Assembly (NCBI RefSeq): GCF_009858335.1
Contig: NZ_VMSE01000001.1
Coordinates: 1,798,001 to 1,862,000 of the forward strand
DNA: 64,000 nucleotides
Source: Methylovorus glucosotrophus
Lineage (GTDB): Bacteria; Pseudomonadota; Gammaproteobacteria; Burkholderiales; Methylophilaceae
Direction: 5' to 3'
Of the stretch, positions 1 to 7,177 are shown one piece after another (position 1 is the stretch's first letter; each line of letters starts with the position of its first letter). Below the pieces are notes generated by a model. That model worked only from the letters and a program-made list of their open reading frames with translations. It did no database searches and was not told the origin of the DNA. Position numbers and translations under genes: made by a program.

Positions 1-629
1 GTGCCGATGGCAAGAGCATAGAACCCATGCAAAGCCATGGCATACAAGCCATGTCGATAGGCTTTCTGGTGGATGTGGATACGCCCATGGTCTGGCGCGG
101 CCCCATGGTCACGGGCGCACTGGAGCAACTGCTGCGCGATACCCGCTGGAAAGACCTCGATTATCTGATCATCGACCTGCCGCCTGGCACTGGCGATATT
201 CAGCTCACGCTCTCGCAAAAAGTCCCGGTTACTGGCGCCATTATCGTGACCACCCCACAGGACATCGCCCTGCTGGACGCGCGCAAGGGACTGAAAATGT
301 TTGAAAAAGTCGGCATCCCCATCCTCGGCATTGTAGAAAACATGAGCACGCACATTTGCTCAAACTGCGGTCACGAGGAGCATATTTTCGGCGCTGGCGG
401 TGGCGCGGCCATGGGCAAGGATTACAACGTAGACCTGCTCGGCAGTCTGCCGCTGGATATCCGCATCCGCGAACAAGCCGACGGCGGCACACCCACCGTA
501 GTGGCCGACCCCGACAGCAAAATCGCAGCCACCTATCGCAGCATTGCCCGCACAACGGCCATCAAGATCGCCCAGCTGGGGCTGGACCACAGTAGCAAAT
601 TCCCCAGCATCGTCATCCAGAATACCTAG
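1..629 (+). CDS. mrp: Mrp/ApbC-type iron-sulfur cluster carrier ATPase, 3' part
   Basis: This is the C-terminal part of a Mrp/NBP35 P-loop ATPase that carries Fe-S clusters to apoproteins in the cytoplasm. The reading frame is open from base 3, so the first ATG in the window (27) is internal and the true start and Walker A loop lie upstream. Visible family marks are the Walker B-like stretch IIDLPPGTGD and the paired cysteines CSNC (bases 358-369) that bridge the cluster between two subunits, followed by HIFG and the usual GSLPLD segment. It ends 16 bases before the methyltransferase gene and may be co-transcribed with it. In related genomes mrp often lies next to dcd; here four genes (methyltransferase, pgl, gnd, zwf) separate them. 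Identification is firm; only the N-terminus is missing. Confidence 0.95.
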   Translation, partial: ADGKSIEPMQSHGIQAMSIGFLVDVDTPMVWRGPMVTGALEQLLRDTRWKDLDYLIIDLPPGTGDIQLTLSQKVPVTGAIIVTTPQDIALLDARKGLKMFEKVGIPILGIVENMSTHICSNCGHEEHIFGAGGGAAMGKDYNVDLLGSLPLDIRIREQADGGTPTVVADPDSKIAATYRSIARTTAIKIAQLGLDHSSKFPSIVIQNT

Positions 630-645
630 CGCATCGGATCGCCTC

Positions 646-1383
646 ATGGATAACACGCTCCCCTGCCCGGTTTGCAATAACCAGGCCGCTTTCTTCGATA
701 CAGCTGATTTCAATAAATCCTGCGAGGAACGCCGGGGGATAGCGCTGCAACCCACGGGCGTGATGATTCAATACTTTCGATGCCTGGGCTGCGGCTTCTG
801 CTTTGCGCCCGAGTTTGAGCAGTGGACGCTGGAAGACTTTTCCACACACATTTACAACGAAGATTATGTTGCGGTAGACCCGGACTATCTCAGCATACGG
901 CCGCATGACAATGCTGACCTGCTGTCACGCAACTTCGGCAAAAATAAAGCGCGCATCCGGCATCTGGATTACGGCGGCGGCAATGGCATGATGAGCGAGC
1001 TATTGCAGGCCGAAGGCTGGAACTCGAAAAGTTACGACCCCTTCAATGACCCGGACATGCAAATCAGCTCGCTGGGCAAATTCAATTGCATTACCGCGTT
1101 TGAGGTTTTCGAGCATGTGCCCGATGTCTCCGTGCTGATGCAAAACCTGAACACCTTACTGGAAGACAAGGGCGGCATTCTGTTCAGCACCCTGCTTTCG
1201 GATGGTCAGCTGGAAGACGGCACACTGGGCTGGTGGTATGCCGCCCCGCGCAACGGCCATATCAGCCTGTTTTCAGCGCAAAGCCTGAAATGGCTTGGCC
1301 AGCGCTACGGGCTGCAATTGCGCAGCCTCACCAACGGTACACATTTGTTTTATCGGGATGTATTGCCTGACTGGTTAAGCTAG
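646..1383 (+). CDS. Class I SAM-dependent methyltransferase with N-terminal zinc ribbon
   Basis: Protein of 245 residues. The frame runs further upstream into mrp, but the ATG at 646 is chosen because it follows the mrp stop and puts the cysteine motif CPVC at residues 6-9. A second set, CLGCGFC, lies near residue 47, giving a probable Zn ribbon. The Rossmann methyltransferase core follows, with the SAM loop LDYGGGNGMM near residue 107 and FEVFEHVPD near residue 150. The architecture resembles Methyltransf_23-type enzymes used on sugars, lipids or small molecules; the substrate cannot be told. It is probably translated from the mrp message (16-base gap, weak ribosome site) and is followed by a strong terminator. 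Family assignment is good, function unknown. Confidence 0.8.
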   Translation: MDNTLPCPVCNNQAAFFDTADFNKSCEERRGIALQPTGVMIQYFRCLGCGFCFAPEFEQWTLEDFSTHIYNEDYVAVDPDYLSIRPHDNADLLSRNFGKNKARIRHLDYGGGNGMMSELLQAEGWNSKSYDPFNDPDMQISSLGKFNCITAFEVFEHVPDVSVLMQNLNTLLEDKGGILFSTLLSDGQLEDGTLGWWYAAPRNGHISLFSAQSLKWLGQRYGLQLRSLTNGTHLFYRDVLPDWLS

Positions 1384-1396
1384 AACCCAGCGATTG

Positions 1397-1443
1397 AAAA
1401 AATAAAGCCGGAATGGCATGTGCCCATTCCGGCTTTATTTTTT
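1397..1443. terminator. Bidirectional intrinsic terminator
   Basis: A perfect 20-base inverted repeat (1397-1416 and 1424-1443) with a 7-base loop has an A tract on one side and a T tract on the other. It therefore serves both the methyltransferase gene (plus) and pgl (minus), which converge here. Confidence 0.9.
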
Positions 1444-1460
1444 ACTGGCTGCCCTGACGA

Positions 1461-2174
1461 CTAATCCAGCGCAACACCAAACACATACACATCCACGCCA
1501 TTCGCTGGCTTGATCACGGTGGCAGGAATCGCCACCCCACTGCGCCAGTTATTCACGGCCTCCTGCTTGCCAGCGCCCGTCACCAGAAAAATCACCGCCC
1601 GTGTATGGCTCAAACGACGCGCACTGATGGAAACGCGCTCTGCCGGTGGCTTGGGGGAATTGTAGACAGGGAACGCATCCACGCTGTCGTCCCACGTATG
1701 CCCGGGGAACAGGCTCGCCGTGTGGCCATCTTCGCCCAGGCCCAGCAGCACCAGATCAAACTCGCCCAGGCCTTGCAGAGTTTTAGCATACGCAGCGGCA
1801 CCTTCCACAGGCCCACGCTCAGCGGGAATATCGTGTATCTGATCGGCAGGAATCGCCACATGGTCCAGCCATGCCTGACGCGCCATCAGACTGTTGCGCT
1901 CGGGGTGATCCGCAGGCAGACAGCGGTCATCGTTATGGTAGACATGCCATTTGCTCCAGTCAGCCTTGGCATGACGCAGCAACTCATACACCTGCTTGGG
2001 CGTGTTGCCGCCCGCCAGCACAATGGTAAACGCACCGCGTGCGGCTATCGCCTCCTCTGCCAGCGCTAAAATCCGCTGCAATGTGGCTTCATTAATCGCC
2101 TGTTGTGATGTAAATGTGTGCCAACGACTGATTTGTCCATTTAACACTAAACTTTGGGTGGAGTTTTTCGTCAT
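1461..2174 (-). CDS. pgl: 6-phosphogluconolactonase
   Basis: Hydrolyses 6-phosphogluconolactone to 6-phosphogluconate, the second step of the oxidative pentose phosphate / dissimilatory RuMP route. With the start at 2174 it has 237 residues, the usual length for the DevB/SOL family; a longer frame reaches 2291 but would run into the gnd start, and its extra residues do not look like the family. Motifs seen are LAGGNTPKQVYELL (residues 53-66), NDDRCLP (81-87) and LGLGEDGHTASLFPG (144-158), the last being the lactonase signature. It is divergent from gnd across 117 bases and sits in one cluster with gnd and zwf, so all three oxidative enzymes are together. Identification is firm. Confidence 0.95.
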   Translation of the reverse strand: MTKNSTQSLVLNGQISRWHTFTSQQAINEATLQRILALAEEAIAARGAFTIVLAGGNTPKQVYELLRHAKADWSKWHVYHNDDRCLPADHPERNSLMARQAWLDHVAIPADQIHDIPAERGPVEGAAAYAKTLQGLGEFDLVLLGLGEDGHTASLFPGHTWDDSVDAFPVYNSPKPPAERVSISARRLSHTRAVIFLVTGAGKQEAVNNWRSGVAIPATVIKPANGVDVYVFGVALD

Positions 2175-2204
2175 ACCTGAAACCTTTGCTATACAATAAT
2201 GGCC

Positions 2205-2235
2205 ACATACAAGAGCCCATAAAGCGCTCGTATGT
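2205..2235. promoter_or_regulatory. Imperfect inverted repeat in the pgl-gnd divergent promoter region
   Basis: The arms 2205-2216 and 2224-2235 match at 9 of 12 positions, with ACATAC/GTATGT outermost and a 7-base centre. It lies 56-86 bases before gnd and just upstream of pgl. It could be an operator for a regulator acting on both genes, but no protein can be named. Confidence 0.3.
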
Positions 2236-2291
2236 AAGTAACATATCTCAACAAGAGATGATGACACATCATCCCGATCAAGGAAAATCAA

Positions 2292-3203
2292 ATGAAAATT
2301 GCAATGCTAGGTTTGGGCAAAATGGGCGGCAACATGACACGTCGCCTTCTGAGAAGCGGTATTCAAGTAGTGGGCTTTGACTTCAGCCAGGACACCGTCA
2401 ATCAGATTGCCTCAGTCAATGGCATGATCCCTTCTACCTCGGTAGAAGATGCTGTTGCAAAACTGGACGGTGAATCTCCTAAAATCGTATGGCTCATGCT
2501 GCCAAGCGGCGACCCTACTGAAAATCAGATCAAGGACCTCGTCCCCCTGCTGAACAAAGGCGACATCATCGTCGACGGCGGCAATTCGAATTACAAGCAC
2601 AGTCAGCGCCGCGGTGCCTGGCTGGCTGAACAAGGCATTGGCTTCATGGACTGTGGCACTTCCGGCGGTATCTGGGGCCTGGAAAACGGCTACTGCCTGA
2701 TGACCGGCGCTACTCCTGAAGTCGCCAAGGTGCTGGAGCCTGTGATGAAGGCCCTGGCCCACGAAGACCACGGCTGGGCACACGTAGGCCCTGTTGGCTC
2801 TGGCCACTTCACCAAGATGATCCACAACGGCATTGAATACGGCATGATGCAAGCCATGGCTGAAGGCCTGGACCTGCTGAAAGGCAAAGAAGAGTTCAAT
2901 CTGGACCTGGCACAAATCACCGAACTGTGGCGTCATGGCTCCGTGGTCCGCAGCTGGCTCTTGGACCTGACCGCTGAATCCCTCAAAGTTGACCAGACTC
3001 TGGAAAACATTGCTCCTTACGTGGCTGACTCCGGCGAAGGCCGCTGGACCGTGGTAGAAGCGGTTGAGCAAGGTGTAGCCGCCCCGGTACTGACCGTGGC
3101 ACTGCAAGCACGCTTCAGAAGCCAGGACTCCAAGGGCTATAGCTACAAACTGCTGTCCCTGATGCGTAATGCATTTGGCGGCCACGCTGTTAAAACCAAG
3201 TAA
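2292..3203 (+). CDS. gnd: 6-phosphogluconate dehydrogenase (decarboxylating), short NAD-type
   Basis: Oxidatively decarboxylates 6-phosphogluconate to ribulose-5-phosphate and CO2. At 303 residues it belongs to the short class rather than the roughly 470-residue NADP enzyme of enterobacteria. The dinucleotide loop GLGKMG is at residues 7-12, and the second strand ends in GFD with Asp30, where NADP enzymes carry Asn-Arg; an acidic residue there favours NAD (inference from the fold). The substrate motif GFMDCGTSGGIWG begins at residue 117, and the catalytic Lys175 and HNGIE (178-182) are present. An AAGGAAAA ribosome site precedes the ATG. It is followed by a terminator and then zwf. In methylotrophs this enzyme closes the formaldehyde-oxidising RuMP cycle. 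Confidence 0.95.
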   Translation: MKIAMLGLGKMGGNMTRRLLRSGIQVVGFDFSQDTVNQIASVNGMIPSTSVEDAVAKLDGESPKIVWLMLPSGDPTENQIKDLVPLLNKGDIIVDGGNSNYKHSQRRGAWLAEQGIGFMDCGTSGGIWGLENGYCLMTGATPEVAKVLEPVMKALAHEDHGWAHVGPVGSGHFTKMIHNGIEYGMMQAMAEGLDLLKGKEEFNLDLAQITELWRHGSVVRSWLLDLTAESLKVDQTLENIAPYVADSGEGRWTVVEAVEQGVAAPVLTVALQARFRSQDSKGYSYKLLSLMRNAFGGHAVKTK

Positions 3204-3223
3204 TCGGGTTTAACCAGCAGAAC

Positions 3224-3265
3224 AAAAGGGCATCCGCCACAAGCGGTGCCCTTTTCGTTTTTTTG
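3224..3265 (+). terminator. Intrinsic terminator of gnd
   Basis: The stem AAAAGGGCATCCGC pairs with GCGGTGCCCTTTT (one bulged base) around a CACAA loop and is followed by a T-rich run to 3265. It separates gnd from zwf, so the two genes are probably transcribed separately. Confidence 0.8.
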
Positions 3266-3357
3266 CAGCATCCCGTTCGCAGTCGGGACAAATCCGCCTC
3301 AATCACGGTAAAATCACGCTAATTCATTAATTTGCTATCAACGGAAGCTTTGAACAC

Positions 3358-4836
3358 ATGAAACAAATCGATCCTTGTACCCTGGTTCTGTTTGGTGCCA
3401 GCGGCAATCTGTCCCGTGTCAAACTCATGCCCGGCCTTTTCCGCCTCGACGCCCTCGGCCGCCTGCCTGAAAAAATGGCAATTCTGTCCGTTGGCCGCAG
3501 CGAAGTCAGCCTCGAAGCCTGGCGTGCTGACATCAAGGGCATGCTGGATGCCAAATTCAAAAAGGGCTATGACCAGAAGGTCTTCGAACGTTTCATCGCC
3601 CGTAACTTCTACCACGCCAACCCACCGACCGACCCTAATGCCTTCGCCAAGATGAAGGACAAACTGTCGGACGAAGCCACCTTCCCGCAGAACCTCGCGT
3701 TCTTCCTGTCGGTGCGCCCATCTGACTTTGCGCAAGTGGTAGACCAGTTGGCCGAAGTTGGCCTCACCAATGAAGACAAATACTGGCGCCGTGTGGTGAT
3801 CGAGAAGCCATTTGGCACCAACCTGCCATCCGCCAAAGAGCTGCAAGCTTCCATCAGCAAGCACCTCAAGGAAAGCCAGATCTACCGTATCGACCACTAC
3901 CTCGGCAAATCCGCCCTGCAAAACATCCTGCTGCAGCGCTTTGCCAACACCGTGCTCGAGCCGATCTGGAACAGCGAATATATCGACCACGTGCAGATCA
4001 CCAACACCGAAATGCTGGGCGTGGGCGACCGCACCCAGTTTTACGATGCCACCGGCGCCCTGCGTGACATGATTCAGAGCCACGTGCTGCAAACCCTGGC
4101 GCTGACCACCATGGAACAGCCAAAAGACCTGAGCCCCGACGCCGTGCGCGCCGAAAAGATCAAGGTACTCGAAGCCATCCGCCCTATCCCGGTCAATGAC
4201 ATTGAGCACCATGCCTTCCGCGCCCAATACGCCGCAGGCGAAATCAACGGTGAAAAAGTCCCCGGCTATCTGGAAGAGCTGGGCGACAGCAGCAGCGTGG
4301 TGGAAACCTACGCCGCCCTCAAGCTGTTCATCGACAATCCACGCTGGAAAGGTGTGCCGTTCTACATCCGCACCGCCAAGCGCCTGCACGAAGCCGACAC
4401 CCGCATCTGCATCCGCTTCAAAAAAGCCCCGCTGCAAATCGGCAATGGTCAGCATCAAAACTGGCTCATCATCGGTATTCAGCCACGCGAATGCATCAAG
4501 CTCGAAATCGAATCCAAGATTCCAGGCCTGGACATCAACACCCGCACCATTGAGCTCGACGCCGCTAACCGTCAGGACGGCGACGAAACCGTAGACGCCT
4601 ACGAGGCCCTGCTGCTCAACCTGATGGAAGGCGACAACTCGCAATACCTGCACATCAGCGAAGTAGAAGCCCAATGGCGCCTGGTAGACCCTGTGATCGA
4701 AGCCTGGGCCAAGGACCGCAAGCCCGTGCACCAATACCCGGCTGGCAGCCGCGACCCAGAAGCCTCCAAGGTCATCTTCGAACACGAAGACCAATTCTGG
4801 CGCTACTCCATCCAGCTGGGCGGCGACGCACACTAA
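3358..4836 (+). CDS. zwf: Glucose-6-phosphate 1-dehydrogenase
   Basis: Oxidises glucose-6-phosphate to 6-phosphogluconolactone with NAD(P). The protein has 492 residues, typical of the bacterial enzyme. The coenzyme loop is GASGNLSRVKL (13-23), a slight variant of the common GASGDLAxRKL form. EKPFGT is at 149-154 and the substrate-binding signature RIDHYLGK at 177-184. A CGGAAG ribosome site lies about 10 bases before the ATG. With pgl and gnd this completes the oxidative branch; in RuMP-cycle methylotrophs the same enzymes oxidise formaldehyde-derived hexose phosphate. A very long antisense frame covers the gene but is a codon-bias shadow. Confidence 0.97.
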   Translation: MKQIDPCTLVLFGASGNLSRVKLMPGLFRLDALGRLPEKMAILSVGRSEVSLEAWRADIKGMLDAKFKKGYDQKVFERFIARNFYHANPPTDPNAFAKMKDKLSDEATFPQNLAFFLSVRPSDFAQVVDQLAEVGLTNEDKYWRRVVIEKPFGTNLPSAKELQASISKHLKESQIYRIDHYLGKSALQNILLQRFANTVLEPIWNSEYIDHVQITNTEMLGVGDRTQFYDATGALRDMIQSHVLQTLALTTMEQPKDLSPDAVRAEKIKVLEAIRPIPVNDIEHHAFRAQYAAGEINGEKVPGYLEELGDSSSVVETYAALKLFIDNPRWKGVPFYIRTAKRLHEADTRICIRFKKAPLQIGNGQHQNWLIIGIQPRECIKLEIESKIPGLDINTRTIELDAANRQDGDETVDAYEALLLNLMEGDNSQYLHISEVEAQWRLVDPVIEAWAKDRKPVHQYPAGSRDPEASKVIFEHEDQFWRYSIQLGGDAH

Positions 4837-4851
4837 TCCCTATAACGGCAC

Positions 4852-4877
4852 AAAGCGGAGCCCCGGCTCCGCTTTTT
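4852..4877 (+). terminator. Intrinsic terminator of zwf
   Basis: Perfect 10-base arms (4852-4861 and 4866-4875) with a 4-base CCCG loop lead into a T tract, 20 bases before the dcd start. Read-through into dcd remains possible. Confidence 0.85.
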
Positions 4878-4896
4878 ACATATTCAAGAGAACCCT

Positions 4897-5466
4897 ATGA
4901 GCATCAAATCCGATAAATGGATACGTCGCATGGCCGAACAGCACGGCATGATCGAGCCCTTCGAGCCACAGCTGGTCCGCGAACTCAACGGTGAAAAAAT
5001 CGTCTCCTACGGCACCTCCAGCTACGGCTACGATATCCGCTGCGCCGACGAATTCCGCGTGTTCACCAACATCAACAGCACCATCGTCGACCCCAAGAAT
5101 TTCGACCCGCAATCCTTCGTCGAAGTCTCCGGCAAAGGCTACTGCGTCATCCCCCCCAACTCCTTTGCCCTCGCCCGCACCGTAGAGTACTTCCGCATCC
5201 CCCGCAGCGTGCTCACCGTCTGCCTCGGCAAATCCACCTACGCCCGCTGCGGCATCATCGTCAACGTCACGCCTTTTGAGCCTGAGTGGGAAGGCTACGT
5301 GACTCTGGAATTCAGCAATACCACCCCGCTCCCCGCCAAGATTTACGCCGGCGAAGGCTGCGCCCAGGTACTGTTCTTTGAATCCGATGAAATCTGCGAG
5401 ACATCGTACAAGGATCGTGGTGGGAAGTATCAGGGGCAAGTAGGCGTCACACTGCCTAAGATTTAA
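4897..5466 (+). CDS. dcd: dCTP deaminase
   Basis: Deaminates dCTP to dUTP, feeding dTMP synthesis. The 189 residues match the family length (about 188-193), and homotrimers are the usual form. Family stretches visible are SYGYDIR (residues 45-51), the central [10 protein letters not shown] near 111 and [17 protein letters not shown] near 127-143, which holds the catalytic Glu. A purine-rich AAGAGAA ribosome site precedes the ATG. It follows zwf closely and ends at a strong terminator that marks the left border of the AT-rich island. Nucleotide metabolism links it with nrdAB on the far side of that island, although those genes are on the other strand. Confidence 0.96.
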   Translation: MSIKSDKWIRRMAEQHGMIEPFEPQLVRELNGEKIVSYGTSSYGYDIRCADEFRVFTNINSTIVDPKNFDPQSFVEVSGKGYCVIPPNSFALARTVEYFRIPRSVLTVCLGKSTYARCGIIVNVTPFEPEWEGYVTLEFSNTTPLPAKIYAGEGCAQVLFFESDEICETSYKDRGGKYQGQVGVTLPKI

Positions 5467-5494
5467 GTAATATATCCAGATTGCAACACTCAAT

Positions 5495-5521
5495 AAAAAA
5501 GGGGCCTCAAGCCCCTTTTTT
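5495..5521 (+). terminator. Intrinsic terminator of dcd
   Basis: An 11-base perfect inverted repeat (5495-5505, 5511-5521) with A and T tracts and a 5-base loop. The same symmetry could also stop transcription arriving from the lipoprotein gene on the minus strand. Confidence 0.9.
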
Positions 5522-5575
5522 GTTACGCCAATCCACGAAAATCATGAAAAAAGACACTACTCCATACACCACAAC

Positions 5576-6033
5576 CTAGTGAAGGTTCTGAATAGAGCCA
5601 TCCGTCCTGAAAGAGGCACTCTTATGGAAGTAACTCGATTTCACATTATCGTATCTAAATATTGCATCATTTCTGGGGAAACACTGCCTGGACATTCCTG
5701 CGAAATCGGCCCTCGCCCTTGGTATGACAACAAACTCTGTAACATCCTTTTCTGTTGCAAAAACAATGACATTAATTGAGTCATCACCCCCAATTACTGT
5801 TTTCTTTTCAACCTCCCATTTGAATCCAAGAACATCACTTGATTTCAGGGTATAAGGCCCAAAAAAACAAACACGCGACCACGTGTTGTCGGCAATATTC
5901 TTAAAGTTTATTGGTCTGGCGCTTGGGAAATTATTGCGCTGACTATTCTCAATTGCTCCGGGCTGTCCGTCTTTTCATAACAGCCAAAAAGAAGAAGAGC
6001 CAGCACGTAATGAATATATTTTGTATACATCAT
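5576..6033 (-). pseudogene. Small lipoprotein gene with a single-base frameshift
   Basis: On the minus strand, translation from 6033 (MMYTKY...) gives a signal peptide ending LLLFGC (lipobox-like). The frame then breaks at the A run complementary to 5972-5975 (four A). Adding one A would join it to a continuous frame reading KDGQPGAIENSQRNNF and later WSRVCFFGPYT, CFPRNDAIFRY and SIQNLH, ending at 5576. The total length of 458 bases is one short of 153 codons, which fits a one-base loss. The predicted product is a 152-residue outer-membrane-anchored lipoprotein of unknown role, of a kind often found singly. The homopolymer position means a sequencing error or slippage cannot be excluded. The region is AT-rich compared with its neighbours. 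Confidence 0.65.
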
Positions 6034-6414
6034 CGAATCATAGCCATGATTAAGCTAAGTCGCAAAAAACACCTCACTGTTATCGAGCAACGGCAGCATA
6101 GCGATCAGGCAAACAAGTGAGCCTGACATCATCTGAGTCCGAATGAGAAGGCTATCTAACTCTGGAACTCACACAAACCCGAGATGCTCCCAGCCGGACA
6201 GGCGAAATTGAGCGGGAGCTGCTGGATAACATCATCAAGGATTCACTGATTCCTATAGACCGTACACCCCCCCTCAGCTGACCTAGGTCCGGTACGAATT
6301 CGCAAATTCCACAACGACTTACAGAACTCCGCCAATCGATATTGATGCGGCCGCACATACGCATAACCTTTAATAACGCTCCACGCTATTAAACTTTATT
6401 AAGTTATGATTTAA
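6034..6414. other. Apparently gene-free AT-rich stretch
   Basis: I see no intact gene here. A short plus-strand frame near 6160-6280 contains the stretch RTGEIERELLDNIIKDS, which could be debris of a coding region, but I do not recognise it. Between 6275 and 6354 several palindromic hexamers and one octamer (GCGGCCGC) are clustered. Confidence 0.4.
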
Positions 6415-6570
6415 AGCGAGCTGCTTGAGGTCTCGTTTTCCGCGGCAAACAATGCAATACGCGATCTGGTTAGCCAAGGGATACTCAGTGAACCACAATC
6501 AGCTCGCAACCGAGTATTTGTCGCAAGGGATGTGATCGACCTGCTGAATCGGCCAACAAGTAATGAATAA
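6415..6570 (+). pseudogene. Remnant of a Fic-family protein gene, C-terminal winged-helix part
   Basis: Fifty-one codons are open between stops at 6412 and 6568. The translation reads LLEVSFSAANNAIRDL, then LVSQGILSEPQSARNRVF and VARDVIDLL, which resembles the C-terminal winged-helix domain that follows the catalytic Fic domain in many bacterial Fic proteins. No start codon with a ribosome site and no HPFx(D/E)GNGR motif was found upstream, so only the tail of the gene survives. Its position next to a toxin-antitoxin operon suggests an older defence or toxin locus. The assignment rests on pattern recognition of a short stretch. Confidence 0.6.
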
Positions 6571-6676
6571 GCCATTAATGTGCAAGCAGAGCCAAAACCT
6601 GACAATCTGGGAATGAGCTGATTGGCAGCTATTCCAAGTGCATTAAATCGAAGGGTAAATTTTATACTAGACTGTT

Positions 6677-7165
6677 TCAAGCCGCATTGTCATGGCGGTT
6701 ATAGCCCAACTGAAGCTCTGCAACGTCTTCAGTAAAGTCAAGAATAAGTGGAATTACCTCTTTATCAGGATTTTTCTCATTGTAAACATCTACATCAGTT
6801 TTTAATTGGAAGCAATCACCGACAACCTGCTGACGTCGTTGCGAAAAAGATTTGAGAAAATGTTCTCTTGGAGCTTGTTTATCGTCCATGTCAGCCCATA
6901 AGGAGCTTTGTTTATTACCAACTTTTTGTTTAACAGCATGCATCGCTCTATAGCGGCGTCCGTACTTATCTACTCTATATTCTTCACGGAATACTTGAGA
7001 GATGTCAGCAGCAACAGCATCTAAGATTGTTTTGTGGTTAGGTTTTAACAGACCATTTTTCAGTGCCCAAGCGGCAATCTCATGAGGATCTACTGGGCCT
7101 GTTACTCCCTTTTCCCTCTTGAAGCGTTCAAGATATTCTCGGATGGTATTTGAGTAGCTCGACAT
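6677..7165 (-). CDS. Unknown protein, third gene of the HigBA/ImmA operon
   Basis: Protein of 162 residues that I do not recognise as a named family. The first 50 or so residues (YLERFKREKG, VDPHEIAAWALKNGL) look like a compact helical, possibly winged-helix, domain. The middle is basic (YGRRYRAMHAVKQK) and the C-terminal part ends in an acidic stretch LILDFTEDVAELQ. There are no signal peptide, membrane segment or cysteine clusters. It begins 12 bases after the stop of the HigA/ImmA gene and is surely co-transcribed. It may be a substrate or partner of the ImmA-type peptidase, an effector or an accessory antitoxin (inference). Codon use is AT-rich like the rest of the island. Confidence 0.75.
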   Translation of the reverse strand: MSSYSNTIREYLERFKREKGVTGPVDPHEIAAWALKNGLLKPNHKTILDAVAADISQVFREEYRVDKYGRRYRAMHAVKQKVGNKQSSLWADMDDKQAPREHFLKSFSQRRQQVVGDCFQLKTDVDVYNEKNPDKEVIPLILDFTEDVAELQLGYNRHDNAA

Positions 7166-7177
7166 ACGATGCTCCTA

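Noticed and set aside
3319..4833. 504-codon open frame antisense to zwf
   Set aside because: It mirrors zwf over its full length. Its composition (Val, Gly, Phe, Leu rich) is what the codon bias of the sense gene produces, and it matches no family.
5579..6120. Short plus-strand frames over the AT-rich island
   Set aside because: They are antisense to the frameshifted lipoprotein gene, which gives a coherent minus-strand protein.
6160..6280. Possible coding debris containing RTGEIERELLDNIIKDS
   Set aside because: Too short and not assignable to a family; kept only as a note in the gene-free stretch.
6152..6680. Two short minus-strand frames (70 and 89 codons)
   Set aside because: Ser/Arg-rich products without ribosome sites; the second is antisense to the Fic-like remnant.
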